DNA from: Romanomermis culicivorax
Lineage: Eukaryota; Nematoda; Enoplea; Mermithida; Mermithidae
Direction of reading: 5' to 3'
Assembly: GCA_963922205.1 (NCBI GenBank)
Contig: CAWUHX010000141.1
Span: forward strand, 558,001-622,000
Length of the DNA stretch: 64,000 bases
Numbering within the stretch: the first letter of the stretch is position 1; every line of letters begins with the position of its first letter. The notes under the pieces are model-generated. The model saw only the letters and a program-made list of their open reading frames with translations. It was not told the origin of the DNA and ran no database searches. A program made the translations under genes and the position numbers. Shown piece by piece: positions 1-13,100 of this stretch.

Positions 1-836
1 ATATTGTGATCACTGGTAGAAAAGTTTTCCACAACAGTAACATTGCCTATCAAGTTTGGATGATTACAGAATACCAGATCAAGAAAATTTTCTCCTCGAG
101 TAGGGTCTAACACGAATTGTTCAAATCCCGAAATTAAGAAACTATTATTGATGACTTTAGAGAGATGGTCCATTTTGTCTTGGTAGCCATAATTTTTCAG
201 CAAGGGCAAATTGAAGTCACCCAAGATAATATATCTATTATTATCCAACACAAGGGTTTCTACTAATCTGGCTAATTTATTCAATATATTGATACCATTT
301 CCAGGTGGCCTGTAGAACAAAATGAATCTTATTTTATCCAAGAATAAGGTTGTTTCGACAACTAGTACTTCAGGTAGAGAAAGTTCGTGTGGAATATTTA
401 CAAAACTCAAGTTTAACTTTTTGTGAGAAACAATAGCAACACCACCACCAGTCTGATTTATCCTATCACAGTGTAAGATACGATACTCAGAACTTTGACA
501 AATGAGAGCATCTGGGAAACACTCTGATAACCACGTTTCAGTTAAGAAAATCATGTCATAATGACAAGTATTAAGTAGATCTGTAAATTCAGTTAATTTG
601 TTCATTATGCTATGGGAATTGAATAAAAGACAATGAATTTCCTCAGTTTTTGAACATTCTGTCTTCAGAGCTTTAGTCCGCAATCCTTCTGATGCAAGAT
701 AAATTTTGTTACCTCTATTAAAAAGTACACCTCTTGTATAATCAATTGCCCAAAAATTTTCGCTGATATCCTGCTTTTCTTTCAACTGTTTGCGTAATAA
801 TCGGCCCTGCTCTCGCTTTGTAATAAATAATAATGA
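1..836 (-). pseudogene. CR1-like non-LTR retrotransposon, endonuclease region (partial, runs off left edge)
   Basis: Read on the minus strand, one frame stays open from about 836 to 1, roughly 278 codons with no stop. It starts with a charged stretch (REQGRLLRKQLKEKQ) typical of the linker before the endonuclease in nematode CR1-like LINEs. Apurinic endonuclease (EEP) motifs follow: NSHSIMNKL, FLTETWL, GGGVAIVSH, YRPPG, GDFNLP and a terminal SDHN just inside the window edge. The family nicks target DNA and primes reverse transcription. The reverse transcriptase would lie beyond position 1. The 5' side ends abruptly at another repeat (GCGCC-hairpin family), so the element is truncated there or was hit by a later insertion. 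The open frame suggests a fairly young copy. The CR1/L2 assignment is by motif only. Confidence 0.85.
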
Positions 837-1035
837 TTATTAAAGTTATAATCGGCGCGAAGCGCCGGAAAATTTTGAGATTTGAACCTCCTAAAATGCA
901 CCGAAATGTATCTTTTCAATATGCAAACCCAAAATTTTTCTTTCACATTTGTGGAAAGACCTCAAAATTTTTTTTTACACTCCAGATTTTTTTCCGCATT
1001 ATAGTGCAAATGTGGAAAAAACAGTGATCCAAGCA
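837..1035 (+). repeat. GCGCC-hairpin module, partial hAT-like element
   Basis: The stretch begins with AATAATAATGATTATTAAAG, holds the hairpin at 853-868 and the flank GAAAATTTTGAGATTTG, and ends in GTGGAAAAAACAGTG. The same order recurs at 1592-1800, and in reverse complement at 7475-7560 and 52550-52650. It abuts the LINE fragment directly. No target duplication was found, so the outer limits are approximate. Confidence 0.65.
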
Positions 1036-1153
1036 CACATAAACTAACTGAAAATATGTCGTCTTTATTGCAAAAATGATTTTTCTTTTATTTCTTTTAT
1101 ATTCTAAAAAAATTTGGAAAATCCCCCCCCCCTTTTCGAAAATCCTGGATACA

Positions 1154-1371
1154 GGTATGGATCATACCTGTAATTGTCGGAAGTTGGATGGGAGGGGAGC
1201 CCCCCAACTTGGCCAGCCCTATACCCAACCTCTCCAAACTCGGAAAATTGGGGGGGGGGGGGAATTGCCTTTTTTTGGTGGGGATTTTCGACTTTTTTTC
1301 GACCACCCCCCCCCCAAAAAAAAATTTCGGGTTTACCCCCTCCCCAACTGATCAGACCTCTTTCAGGTATG
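1154..1371. mobile_element. Short G/C-tract MITE, CATACCTGTAA family
   Basis: Short inverted ends (CATACCTGTAA near 1162, CAGGTATG at 1364-1371) enclose runs of G and C and the core GGGGAGCCCCCCAACTTGG. The same core and ends occur at 6294-6434, where an 8-bp target duplication is clear, and at 57806-58008, with a fragment near 46640-46681. A perfect palindrome, TACAGGTATG-GAT-CATACCTGTA, spans the left end and suggests two abutting elements. No duplication was found for this copy. Confidence 0.55.
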
Positions 1372-1469
1372 ATTCGGATTAGAACCTAAATTCTTATTTT
1401 CAGTGTTTGATTCAAATAGCATAAATTGATTTCGTTGGGTCAATTTTTAGGTCAATAAATTTTATTAAA

Positions 1470-1800
1470 TATACAGATATAATATTCAAGATTGCCAATT
1501 AAACATGAAATAATACGTTTAAGATGAAGAAAACTATTAAAAATTAAATGATAAGTGAAGGTAGACATGCTAAAAACCGCGCCTGAGCTTGGTAATAAAT
1601 AATAATGATTATATGAAAGTTATAACCGACGCAAAGCGCCGGAAAATTTTGAGATTTGGACCTCCTAAAACGCACCAAAATGCATCTTTTCAATATGAAC
1701 ATCCCAAATTTTCGTTCCACATTTGTGGAAAGACCTCAAAAATTTTTTCCACACTCCAGATTTTTTTCACATTATAGTGCAAATGTGCAAAAAACAGTGG
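1470..1800 (-). repeat. GCGCC-hairpin module, second left-edge copy
   Basis: This copy holds the long form of the module in reverse orientation: an AT-rich arm with AAACTATTAA and GTGAAGGTAGACATG, then GCGCCTGAGCTTGG, AATAATAATGATTATATG, the hairpin at 1626-1642, and an A/T tail ending in GTGCAAAAAACAGTG at about 1798. The same arm follows the hairpin copies at 7530-7700, 31260-31440 and 52590-52760. Confidence 0.65.
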
Positions 1801-2110
1801 TAGTGACCACACCATGAATGAATGAAAGTTTTCCCAAAGTCGGTATGGTGGAAAATAATACTTGAGCTATGTGGATCGTCTATATTTGAAAAGAGGGTTT
1901 TTACACAGGCCAGGTTGCCATGTGCAACTTGTGGAAAAATTTTGGTTGCGCAGACAAATTTTTGGTCGCTCACTCTAAAATCAATAAATAATAAACCACC
2001 AAAAGCTAGTTTTCTTGTATTTCATTCGAATCGCGTTGATTTTAGGCTTTTAAAAACCAATTTTCTGTGTTTTGAAGAGAAAATGAAAAGGTTGGTATGA
2101 GCAACTTATT

Positions 2111-2700
2111 CGGCGCCTAGCGCCGATAATTTTTCGAGATTTTTGATCAGGGTTAGCGGGTTTTGGGGTTGGTGGGTTTTTGGGTTGGAAAATTATGCGT
2201 GTTTAGGATTTTGGGTTTTTTAAGATAAAATTCATTTTTTCCATTTTGTTCTCAAGAATACGAATTCTTCCTGATTTGACAATAAATTGAGACTTGAGCC
2301 AAATGTAGTAACTGCAATGCAGTGTCTTCTGACGCTGACATGACAACAGATTTTAAGATGTGAAATTACACAACGCGACAAACAAATCAAATGCTTCGTA
2401 AATTTTAAATTCAGGAAACTTTTGGCGTTATTCGATTCGATTCATATGACTGTTCTGTTCAGTTGACTTATTTTAATGTAAAAGCTAAAGATTCATATTC
2501 AGTAAATTCAACTTATGTTTGAATTGTTTTTTAGCTGATTCTTTTTCTTGGCTGTGGTTCACTTTGGTAGTTTATCTGAATCTTAGGCAAATTTTACTGC
2601 TCATGAGTCATGAGCAGTGCTAGTGAGCAATGCACATCATTACTTGTAACTGCTAAAGTTTTTGTTATACCTACTCCGAAGGTGCAAAAAACACGGATAT
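2111..2700 (+). repeat. GCGCC hairpin followed by 5' part of a decayed hAT family
   Basis: A hairpin lies at 2111-2125. From about 2141 (CAGGGTTAGCGGGTTTTGG) the sequence matches the 5' part of the hAT relic at 47468-51960, and in reverse the block at 42890-43300. Shared landmarks are GGGTTTTTGGGTTGGAAAATT, TGACATGACAACAGA, CAAATCAAATG and TACTGCTCATGAGTCA. This copy is uninterrupted where the other carries a LINE, so it serves as an empty-site reference. No coding part remains here. Confidence 0.65.
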
Positions 2701-2734
2701 CCGCATATAGAAATTTTTCTGGCGCTTATCACTA

Positions 2735-3770
2735 CTAGGGATGGGACGGATTCTCTTTTTTGATGATATCAGATCTGGATTCGGATCTCAAAAAAATTGC
2801 TTCAACGGATCCAGATCCTGAATGATATATCCGGGCGGATACGGATCTTGTTTGATGGTACATACATGTCCAAATGCTCAAGAATAATTATGTATGATTA
2901 TTATTTATTTTAAATCAAGTTGTATGAATCTATCTTTTTCTGTGCCAATGATATTCATTTCCTTATTTTTGTGTTCGCTTATTGAAATAGTTCACATCAT
3001 TTCACTTTCAGAAATTATGGATTCAAGTTAACTTGCAGAGTGCGGGATTACTACACAGTGCGCCCAGAAGATGAAGAAGAAGCTAAGTGCGGAATACAGC
3101 TATCCAGAAAAGGCTAAATACTGGAAGTCATCGAAAACATCTGGAGAGGAAACACCCAACAGTACAAGCAGCTTGCGGCTAAAGAAGAAGAGGATAGATA
3201 CTGAAAATAGAAGCAATTCAAGAACACATTGTTACCATTGATTGCAAATAACCAACTATTTTTTTTATTTAAAAATAGCCAAAAAAGTGCCTCAAGTGAT
3301 CCTAAAATCAAATTGAGCATGAACTCAAATTTCAGTTTTTGTACAATTGCTTCATGCAGAAAATCAAAGTTCACTCACAAACCTGTTATGGACAGCCAAA
3401 AAATTTTTATCATCACCAGCAACGAGTGTTCCTCCTCCTGACCTGAACAATTATTCAGTTGTGCTGGTCAAATTTACGATACTAGGTACCAGAAATCGCT
3501 CGAAGGGTGATACTGTTGAAAAATTGTTGTTTATAATTTAGCTACTTTTGACTTCGAATTTTTGTGAGACTAAATGCAAACTGAAATGAATAAAGATCTG
3601 ATTATGCCCGGATATTAATCTTTGACATCAGCGGATCTGAATACAAAAAAAATTTGGTTCGTCGAATCTGGATCCAAAAAAATTTGGTTCAGCAGATCCG
3701 GATGGGATACAGATCTGTTAAACCCAATTTTTTTGTATTCGGATCCGCGTTTCAGATGAACAAATAACGT
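2735..3770. mobile_element. Probable non-autonomous DNA element with GGATCC-rich subterminal repeats
   Basis: Degenerate GGATC(C)-GGAT motifs cluster at 2756-2860 and again, mostly inverted, at 3620-3760, each mixed with AAAAAAATTTGGTTC runs. The left end, TAGGGATGGGACGGAT, resembles hAT termini. The middle (3010-3240) is richer in purines and may be a dead transposase fragment, but no frame is convincing. The right end and any target duplication are not resolved. Confidence 0.4.
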
Positions 3771-4132
3771 TTGCATGCAAGCAGCGTAAAAATATTTTAA
3801 ACAAAATAAGTAAATTTTTATTCTTTTAAAACAACAGATTTTTTCATATACCATGGCTGTGAATCTGTGGACCGCATGCGCATGCCCGTAGTTCAAAACT
3901 ACGTGGTTCCCATGCCCTATATGTGTTGCCCATATCTGATCTACTGCTGACCCTCACGAACCGTTTTTTCGCTATTTATTAGTAATTTATGTAATCAGAG
4001 ACAGTCGCTCTTTCTACTAGTTTCTCTTGACTGATTCTTCGCCCTTTAGTCGTTAATTCATTTTTCTTCAGTTTCATAAATTATTACTAATGCATTTAAA
4101 TCGCTAATTAATCAACAAAAAGTTGTCTGAAA
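3771..4132 (+). other. Upstream region of the ASK1-like gene
   Basis: No repeat family is recognised here. A TTTTTCTTCAG/TTTC sequence at about 4065-4075 looks like a nematode splice acceptor 57 bases before the start codon. It could be a spliced-leader site or the end of a 5' UTR intron. No TATA box can be assigned with confidence. Confidence 0.35.
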
Positions 4133-7100
4133 ATGTCACTCGTTACTCCGACAATAACATCCAGCGTTTCGACTTGCGCTATTGTTGACTCACCCAAGAC
4201 CATTGCATCCGTGGGCGTCCATTCGCCCCTGCCCAGGAGTTTGCAAGTGGCCTTGCTTATGGATTTAACGACTAAAGAAGGTCAAGCGGCGCGTAGAATG
4301 GCTTATGATGAGCTGCAGAGGATGGGAGAAGCGCAAAATTTGACTTTACAGGTAATTTTCATAAGGCGATCAAATCATATAATCGTAAATAATGTTCTTG
4401 CTTCAAAATTTGAAAACAGTTACAATGCCCCGATAAGTCTCAAGACCATATCTACACTTCGGGGTGTTAAGTGCAGTGAGAAGCCCACCAATGGTCAGAT
4501 CCGGGCCCCCAAAAATGGCCAGCATGATATCTAAACTCAGATCATCCCTTCGAATCCACTGTCCTATCCAGAGGTTCCCAAGGTCAGATTCTTCAGGTAG
4601 GGGTAAAGTTGAAAATTTGCGGGGGTAGTGTAGCTAAATGCCCACTAAACACTTCATTCTGTCTCAAAATTAGGCACCTAGTGATCAATTTTTAGAACTC
4701 TAGGCACGGGTAATACCTCCCCTCATACCCCCTCCCTATGGGGTAGTCTGGTCCTATCGGATCAAAATCTAACAAAAAATTTAGATTTTTGGCTAAAAAT
4801 GAATTTAGAGGCCAAAAAATGTTCAAAATGTCAAATTCTTTGCTGAATATCGTCGTAAAGAGCCATTTTTGCGGGTTTTTGGGACGTATATTTTGGAATT
4901 TGTGATGCCAAAATTGGTATTTTTCGATTACTACCGACACTTTCCTCTAAATGAGCCACGTCTGCGGTCATTTAGCTGACTGCTGACTGAAATGAGCTAC
5001 CAGACTACCCCATAGAGAGGGGCATGAAGGGGGTTTTGCCCCACATAAAGACCTAAAAATTGATCACTGATTGCCTGATTTTGGAAAATAATAACGTGTT
5101 TAGTGGGTATTTTGCCACACTACCCCTGCACTTTTTAAATATACCCTACCTGAAAATCTGAGCCTGGATGCGTACAGCAGTAAATTTATTCAACGTTTTT
5201 TGTCGGAATTAATGTTTCTATCTTCCAAACTTCATTTTTAGCATATTCCTTTCGAAAAGTTGGATTTCGGTGAAACCGCCAGCTTAGATGCATTTTACAA
5301 CGCCGACGTTGCCATTGTTGATCTCAGCGTCAAATACCAGCAAAGTACGCTTTGCTATCACCTTGGTGTCCGGGAAAGTATGAATCAAACATACAACATC
5401 GTATTGTACAATACGGGAGAATCGTTCAAAGATGAATCAATTTCGCAGCCGTTCAAGGTTTGTCCCCGTTTTTTGTCCTGATTCGGATGACTGCGTTAAA
5501 GTAGGCATTTCCCAGGAACTACCACGACATTTTTGCCTCGTTGATTTTACTACACTTGCAAATAGCGTAAATTTACTTTGTAATCTCTCAATCTTGATCT
5601 TGAATCAAATCTCAATCTAACACTTGCATAAAAAACAGCTCATGTAAAGACAAAATATATATTCAGTGTTAAATTGATGCTTCAAAATTGTTGTCTTATA
5701 TAAATTAATATTTTGGATCATTGGTCGACTTGATTCCGGCGTTAAAGCAAACATTACTTCTTTTACTATTGACTTCGTAGCTGGCGATTGGGCATATGCA
5801 AATTTTCTGTTAATTTTAGCAGGATTTAGGTGCTTATATTTTCAAACAAACGATTTAATTGGAAACATAAATTTTCAAGCTGCTGCGTCGGAAAACCCCA
5901 ATATTACGTATAAATTTTACAAATTGTCAACTGTAATCAGCTGGGCTCCCCTTATTAAAATTTCATCATGCCTAAGTTGATCATTAATGACAGGTTTTGT
6001 TTGATGTAGCACTCCATTTATGTGATACCATGTGAAATAAAGTTTTAGAATTTTTACAAACTCACCCAATTTTCAACATATTATGTAAAAGGCACCGGTG
6101 CAGGTCCCTCGTAAGAATGCAATACGCGAGCTACTCGAACCTGAATAAGTTATTTATCAGATACCTAAATCGAATTCCAATAGTTTTAAAAACTTTTTTC
6201 TGGTTTTATTCGGTTATTATGAATTTCTTAGATTACCTACGAGTGTTCTCAGAACACTCGTATATTCCTGAAAATTAATTTATCAATAGTACACATGCCT
6301 GTAATGGGGAGGGGATTGTGGGGGGAGCCCCCAAACTTGGAAAAAATAAAAAAATCGGGAAAAAGTGCCTTTTTCGGGGAAATTTTCGGCTTTTTCAACC
6401 CGCCCCCCAACTGGTCGGACGTCTTACATGTATGATAGTACATTTATTTATCAATATCTGTAACAGTAACAGCTAAGATGCAGGTACAGTGTAACTGCAT
6501 TTTAGCAAATTAATTTCGACACAGTAATTTTTTGGTAGCTTCAAAACTATAAAAAAGATAAACTTGAATGTTTTGCTGATACAATGAAAACAACTCATAT
6601 GCAAACAGACAGACGGACTTTTTTGGCTCGAACGGAATTTCTTTACCGAGTTAACTGTATAGTACAGTAATAAGATGCATTTTGGTGCACTTCAGACTGT
6701 TGGACTGTTGTGCAGAGCAGTTTTTTTTGCACTGTGCAAGATTTTTTCCGCTCGTGCAAAACTTTTTTTTCAGGTTTTTTGCACTGTGCAAAAAATATTT
6801 ATCAATTGTAGAAAAAAATTTGGCGTTTTCATATAGAAAAGATACATTTTGGTCAGGCTTTTTTTCATTAAAAATTTACAGGCCAAATGGCTCCTAGACC
6901 TAAATTTTTAGGAGCCAAACAGACATTTTTAGGGGCCATAAATAATCAATGCACACTTTTGATAAAAATTAATGCATTATATAATTCGTATAGTTTGATT
7001 GTATTTAATCCAAATTTACTTGTATCACAGATGGGGCAAATTTTTTGAATTCGCTTTTAAACCGGAACTCATCAAAAAAGTATATTTTCAGTCAAAACAC

Positions 7101-10100
7101 GACACGTTTATTCATTACGTTTATTGGCAAAATCACCAGTTTTATATCGCGTTTCTTTAGCCCATATTTTGTAAGCACTTTCGAAATCAAAATTATTACA
7201 ATTGCTGTGGCATTTCTGCTAACGCATCAACACGTCCAAATGTTCAGCCTGATTTGATGATCGATGAAAAATCTAATTTTGCTATTTGATTTCTTGATCG
7301 AGTAAGACCTTACTGTTGTTCGAGACCGAGTTTTCGTCTTTAATCTGTTCACTAGAGAAAAACAACTAAAATTCGGTTAAACTTCAGCTGAATTTTTCGG
7401 AGCCAAATTGGCTCCTTGAAGTAAAATTTTAGGAGCCATTTTCGAACTTTTAGGAGTCCAGGCTCTTAGAATGACTGAAAAAAGCCTGATTTTGGTGCAT
7501 TTTAGTAGACCCAAATTTCAAAATTTTCCGGCGCTTCGCGCCGGTTATAACTTTAATAATCATTATTATTTATTGTCAAGCTCAGGCGCGACTTTTAGCA
7601 TGTCTACCTTCACTTATCACTAATTTTTAATAGTTTTCATCGTCTTAAACGTATTATTTCATGTCTAATTGGCGATTTTCAATTATCATTATATTTAATG
7701 AAGGAAGATCCCCATTTTTCCTTCATGCTTTTTTTGAGAAAGATCAACACATCAACTTGCTGCATTTTAGAAGGTAATAATCTCAAAATTTTCCGTTGCT
7801 TGGCGTTGGTTATAACTTAAATAATCATTATTATGTATTACATAGCTCAGACGCGGCTTTCAGAATGTCTACCTTCACCTATCATGTAATTATAATAGTT
7901 TTCATCATCCCAAACGTATTATCTCATGTTGTACAAAAAAACCCTGTTTATAGTACAAAAAAAATTTTCGGCGTGCAAAACTTTTTTGGTGATTTTTTTG
8001 CACCGTGCAAAAGAGCTCGTGCAAAAAAAACACTGGTGCAGAGTCTAGCAAAATCTGATAATTTTTTAAGGGGAAGTTTTAAGTCAGGGCATCCAGTCGA
8101 CATTGACTAAAAATTTATCCGCAGCGTTGGAGTCATATCTGAGGCATTACTAGAAAATTTTTTTCTAATTGATATGTTTTGGAAAAATATGAGTTAAAAA
8201 CTGAATTACTATCACATTGGAAGAAACATAATCTTCGAATTCCTGCCAAGCTGGGTTAGAAATTTGCATACTCAAAAATCGATTAGTTTCTAGTCAAAAG
8301 TAGAATCATATATAGTTTTATTTCTGGTGCTGAAATCAACTTGATCAATACTCCAGAATGTTGATTATAAGACGAAAAATTCAAGACTAATCGTATGACT
8401 TTTACGTTGAATTTGAATGATGTGTCACACTTGCATTTTTATTTTTATACCTAAGTTTGGATTGTTGATTTCCATGAAGAGATTCACTTAAACTGTACAT
8501 AATTGTATTTCACGCTCTCTGTATTGGTGGAATTAACCATGCCAATATGGCTAGCACCGGAAAACGCCATTGCCTGATAATCTTGGTTCCCTACTCATGC
8601 AGGATTGTTTAAATAACCGCCCCGTTTGAAAAGCCTGTTGTACCCCAGCTATCAATTTACAGTTGCCTTATTCAAAAATAGAGTAAGAAGCAATTTTTAC
8701 TATTACAATGTGAGGTCACTGTAAAAATGCTATAACACAAATTAAAGCTGAGCGGACTAAACATGGATGCACTGTTTCTGAGCGAATTTCGATAATAGAG
8801 AGCAAAAGTACTGCCGCCTGTAAATTTTGCAATTTTATACAATTTTCAATAACTTCCTTGGTTGCGAGCTGTAGAACGATCTGAAATTGATCCTAGAGCA
8901 AACTGAAATCAAATTTTCATAGATTGTGATCTCATTCAGCGGTTTTTCTTCAGAATTAGACAGGGCACTGCATGCGTTTTCGTCCCTTAAATTGTTGATT
9001 CTACGGGATCTATCAAAAACTAATCAATAAAAAACCACAAAAGTGAATGGTTTTGCCTAAAACTACACCAACCATACATCAACAGGGTCCATAATTTTGG
9101 TATGGGTAAATTGATAATGTGGCAGTGTGGATAGTATCGTGATCTTTTTCTCTGGTCAACGGCATGTGTTTAGAGTGTTGTCACAGCGAACTATCATTAC
9201 CAAACATATCCTTTCATTCACCCAGGGTCTGCTTAAGGCTACAAAACATAATAGTTACCTAGGAACCAGCCGTTTTCCATAAATTCGCACAAAGCAGCAT
9301 AAATTATGCGGATTTCAAGTCTGGAGCAGGCAAACTGATTTCATAACTAAGTAAATCGAGCAACAATGTTGTTAACTTCCATAATATTTTTGTGCCAAGC
9401 TGCATTCTTTTCTCCCAATATGCTTTTTAATGATAATAACTGTCTAATTACGACGAAAACCGTACACTATTGCTTGAAGTACAATGAACTATAGCCTAAA
9501 TCAAGTTTTCTCCGACTATTTCTCTATAAATTTGCTCACCTTGTGCACCATTTACCTGGGACATGAACCAATTTGTAATTTTTAAACGTGCATGAGTAAT
9601 TTCATCATCCAATCCTGAATCTTAGATCTTCTCTGTTTACTGTTGGGTAACACATTTAGGGGGACCGGACCACCCTATATATTTATAATTTCGTGTCTTT
9701 CAATCTCCTCTTTTGAGCTGATTGTCTTAAAAGTGAGACGTTCAAGCAAAGTTTGCTTTTATGCCGGCCTCCAAAATTCCAGTCATTCAAATAGTCGGTT
9801 TGGTCTTTGTCTTTACTTAAGTTTATTATTCTATATAGGTCACATTCGGCCATTACAAAATCATTCTTTACACACTGAAAGACGACAACCTCACTTGTTG
9901 GGATCCCAGCCAGCTTTTACCCAATGTTGTAACCACGACTTTGGCCACTGCAGCTCCCATGGTACAAGCGACGTGTTGCAACTTCAAAAATAAAATAAAA
10001 AGGTTCCTGAAAGAAGTTCAAATTGACGCCAGGTGTGTTCATTATTTTTCGGAAGGCGTTTTTTTTCGGCTTTGAATTTTTAAAGTTTTGTCAGTGCTCA

Positions 10101-13100
10101 CAGTCGAGACAAATTTTTGGCCGATTTACGCAAAGCTAGGCAAACTTTTGAAGGAAATAACCTGATGGAGATACTGGATAAGTTACGCACGCGTTTGGAC
10201 GATCCCGCCGTTTTGTCCGTGGACACCGTTGTTAACATGCTACTATCTTACAGGTGACCTCATTTCATATGATTCAGAATTTACTCTGTGATGCTTTGCT
10301 TCAGTTTATATATTTATCACTAAATGAAGTTTTTCAACCGAGAGAAAATGTAGTCCTGTTGGAAAACCATTTTTCAGCCGCAGTGAAAAATCAGAGCACT
10401 AACTAATCGACTAAAATAGATAGCATTGCTTCTGATAGTCTTGTCTATGACCAAAATATTACATATACGTAGTCAGAGTCACTGTGCTTCAGAAAAGTTC
10501 AAAAACTTGAAATTGTTTTGCCAGAATACTAAGTGCAATATTTATGTAATCTCTTTCGAATGACGCCGTCAGTCAGCTAACCAAAGTACTCGCCTTTCGT
10601 TATAATTTTACAAACAAAAAAATTATCATAAATCTGCAGTTAAAATTTTATTTAAGAGATATCCAAAATTACGACGCTATGGTCTCGTTAGTTGAAGATG
10701 TGGCGTCGTTGCCAAATTGTAGAGTTTCAGAAGCGGCAGCCGTGAAGTTCAACTATGCTTTTGCACTTAATCGGTAAATTAGTTCCGCTTTTTATCTATA
10801 TTTTGAATTGTGGTCGTAAAAATAACAGTTCTCTTAGTGGCGGAAAACGAAGTACAGTCAAACTTCGCTATAAGACACCCTGGCTATAACACTTTCCTGG
10901 CTATAAGACACCTAGGTTGTTGGTCCCGGCCACGTTTAGTGTATTAACATATAAGGAAAACTCGCCTATTACACACTCGGATATTAGCTATAAGACACAG
11001 CTGGGAAAGTCCCTTTGTTATACTTGTGTGTTAAAACAACATGGGCTATAAAACACGGCTGTTTGGCTATAAAACACTGCTCGAATAACATGACTAAAAA
11101 AAGAACCTCGGCTATAAAACACGGCTGTTTGGCTATAAAACACCACAATAGGCAAATTTAAGAAACAGTGCACACTAGTTAAGTACACTGTGGTGTAAAT
11201 TGAGTTGTTATCTTTGTAAACTATTAATGTAACGTAGGCTGGTAGGTTAGTCTTGAGCGTGTTGTGCATTGTTGTGCATTATGTCGCAAAAAAAATGTCA
11301 ATCGATTTCAATTGATACGAAATTGAAAATTATTAGTGAATCTAGCAATTTGTCGTATACTGAATTAGCTGCAAAATACAATTTATCGAAAAATTCAATC
11401 GGTAGTATTATACGATCTAAAGATAAACTTACCACCAATGTTGAATCTGGTCAATTTGGAGTGGACTGCAAGAAAATGCGATCAGCTGACAATGTGGATA
11501 TCGAAACATGTTTATTAACGTGGATCAAGCAAGCCAGGGCAAAAGGGATTCCAGTTTCTGGTCCAATTTTACAAGAAAAAGCGATCGACTTCGCAAAACA
11601 ATTTGGCAAAACAGATTTCAAATGTAGTTCTGGTTGGGTCGATCATTTTAAATTGCGTCACAACTTAGTTTTCAAGAAAATTTGTGGGGAATCTAAATCA
11701 GTTGCTGATTGCGATACGGATGACTGGTATCACAATACATTGCCAACTTTGCTGTCCGAATACAACGAGCAGGAAATTTACAATGCAGATGAAACTGGAC
11801 TATTTTGGCGCTTATTACCTGACAAAACGTTAACATTTAAGGTAAAGTTCAATTTTTCACATTTTGTTCTTCAGAGTGTAAAAAATTGTTTGAGTTTTTC
11901 AATTTTTCTGTGAATGCTATTTCATTTTTCATAAAATTTCATCAAGCAGATTGTTTCTCAAAATGCTTTTAGTTTCTTCTTTTCTAATAATTAAGGATGA
12001 TGATTGCAGTGGAGGTAAAAGAAGCAAAGAAAGGCTTACCGTTTTGGTTGGTGCTAATCTAGATGGATCGGATAAATTACCTTTGCTTGCAATAGGAAAG
12101 TTTGAAAAGCCAAGATGTTTCAAAAACGTTAAAAAATTACCACTTGATTACAACTTTAATCGCAAAGCTTGGATGACATCGTCGATTTTTGAAAAATGGC
12201 TCACCAATTGGAATAAAATTCTTAAGAAAAACAAACGTAAAGTTGCCCTAATTATCGATAACTGTCCATCTCATCCAGTTGTAGAACTTTCGAATATTAA
12301 ATTGGTTTTCCTTCCTCCCAACACCACATCAAAAACACAACCTATGGATCAGGGTGTCATAAATTGTTTAAAAATAAATTACCGCCAACTTTTGGTCAAA
12401 GCAATGATTCGGGCTATGGATAAAAAAGAAATTTTTATGCCCACTTTATTGGATGCTATGACCTTTTTATCTCGCGCCTGGGATAACGTCAGTGGGACTA
12501 CAATTTCAAGATGTTTTTCCAAAGCCGGATTTCGTTCAGCGCAAAGTTCTTCAGATGAAGAAAATACCGAAAATCCTTTCATTTCATTTCTTAATAAGCA
12601 CCGTCATCAAATACAAATCAGTGAGGATTTTGATATTCGTAATTATTTGAATGCTGACGAAAATTTAGTAGTGGCGGGTTATATGGAAGATTCTGAAATT
12701 GCTGGACTAGTTAAGCCAACCGAAGTTGCTGAAGTGAACATATTCGATTCGGATGACAGTGATGCCGATGATTTGGGGGAAGAAAACGCAATGTGCAGTT
12801 ACCAGGAAGCAAAATCTGGAATTGTTAAATTGAGAAAATATATTATGACTTTGGACGATTGCGACGAGAAAGTTTTCTCGATGTTGAACAAAATAGAAGA
12901 TATGTGCGACTCTAAACATGAAAAATCAATGAAACAAACGTCAATAACCGATTATTTGCAATAAAAATGTGTTAATTTGCGCTAAAATCTCGCTGTCTAA
13001 AAATAAAATGTTTTCGGTTATAACACACACTCGGCTATAACACACAGCAGGCCACAGTCCCCAGGGGGTGTCTTATATCCGAGTTAGACTGTATTTTACC

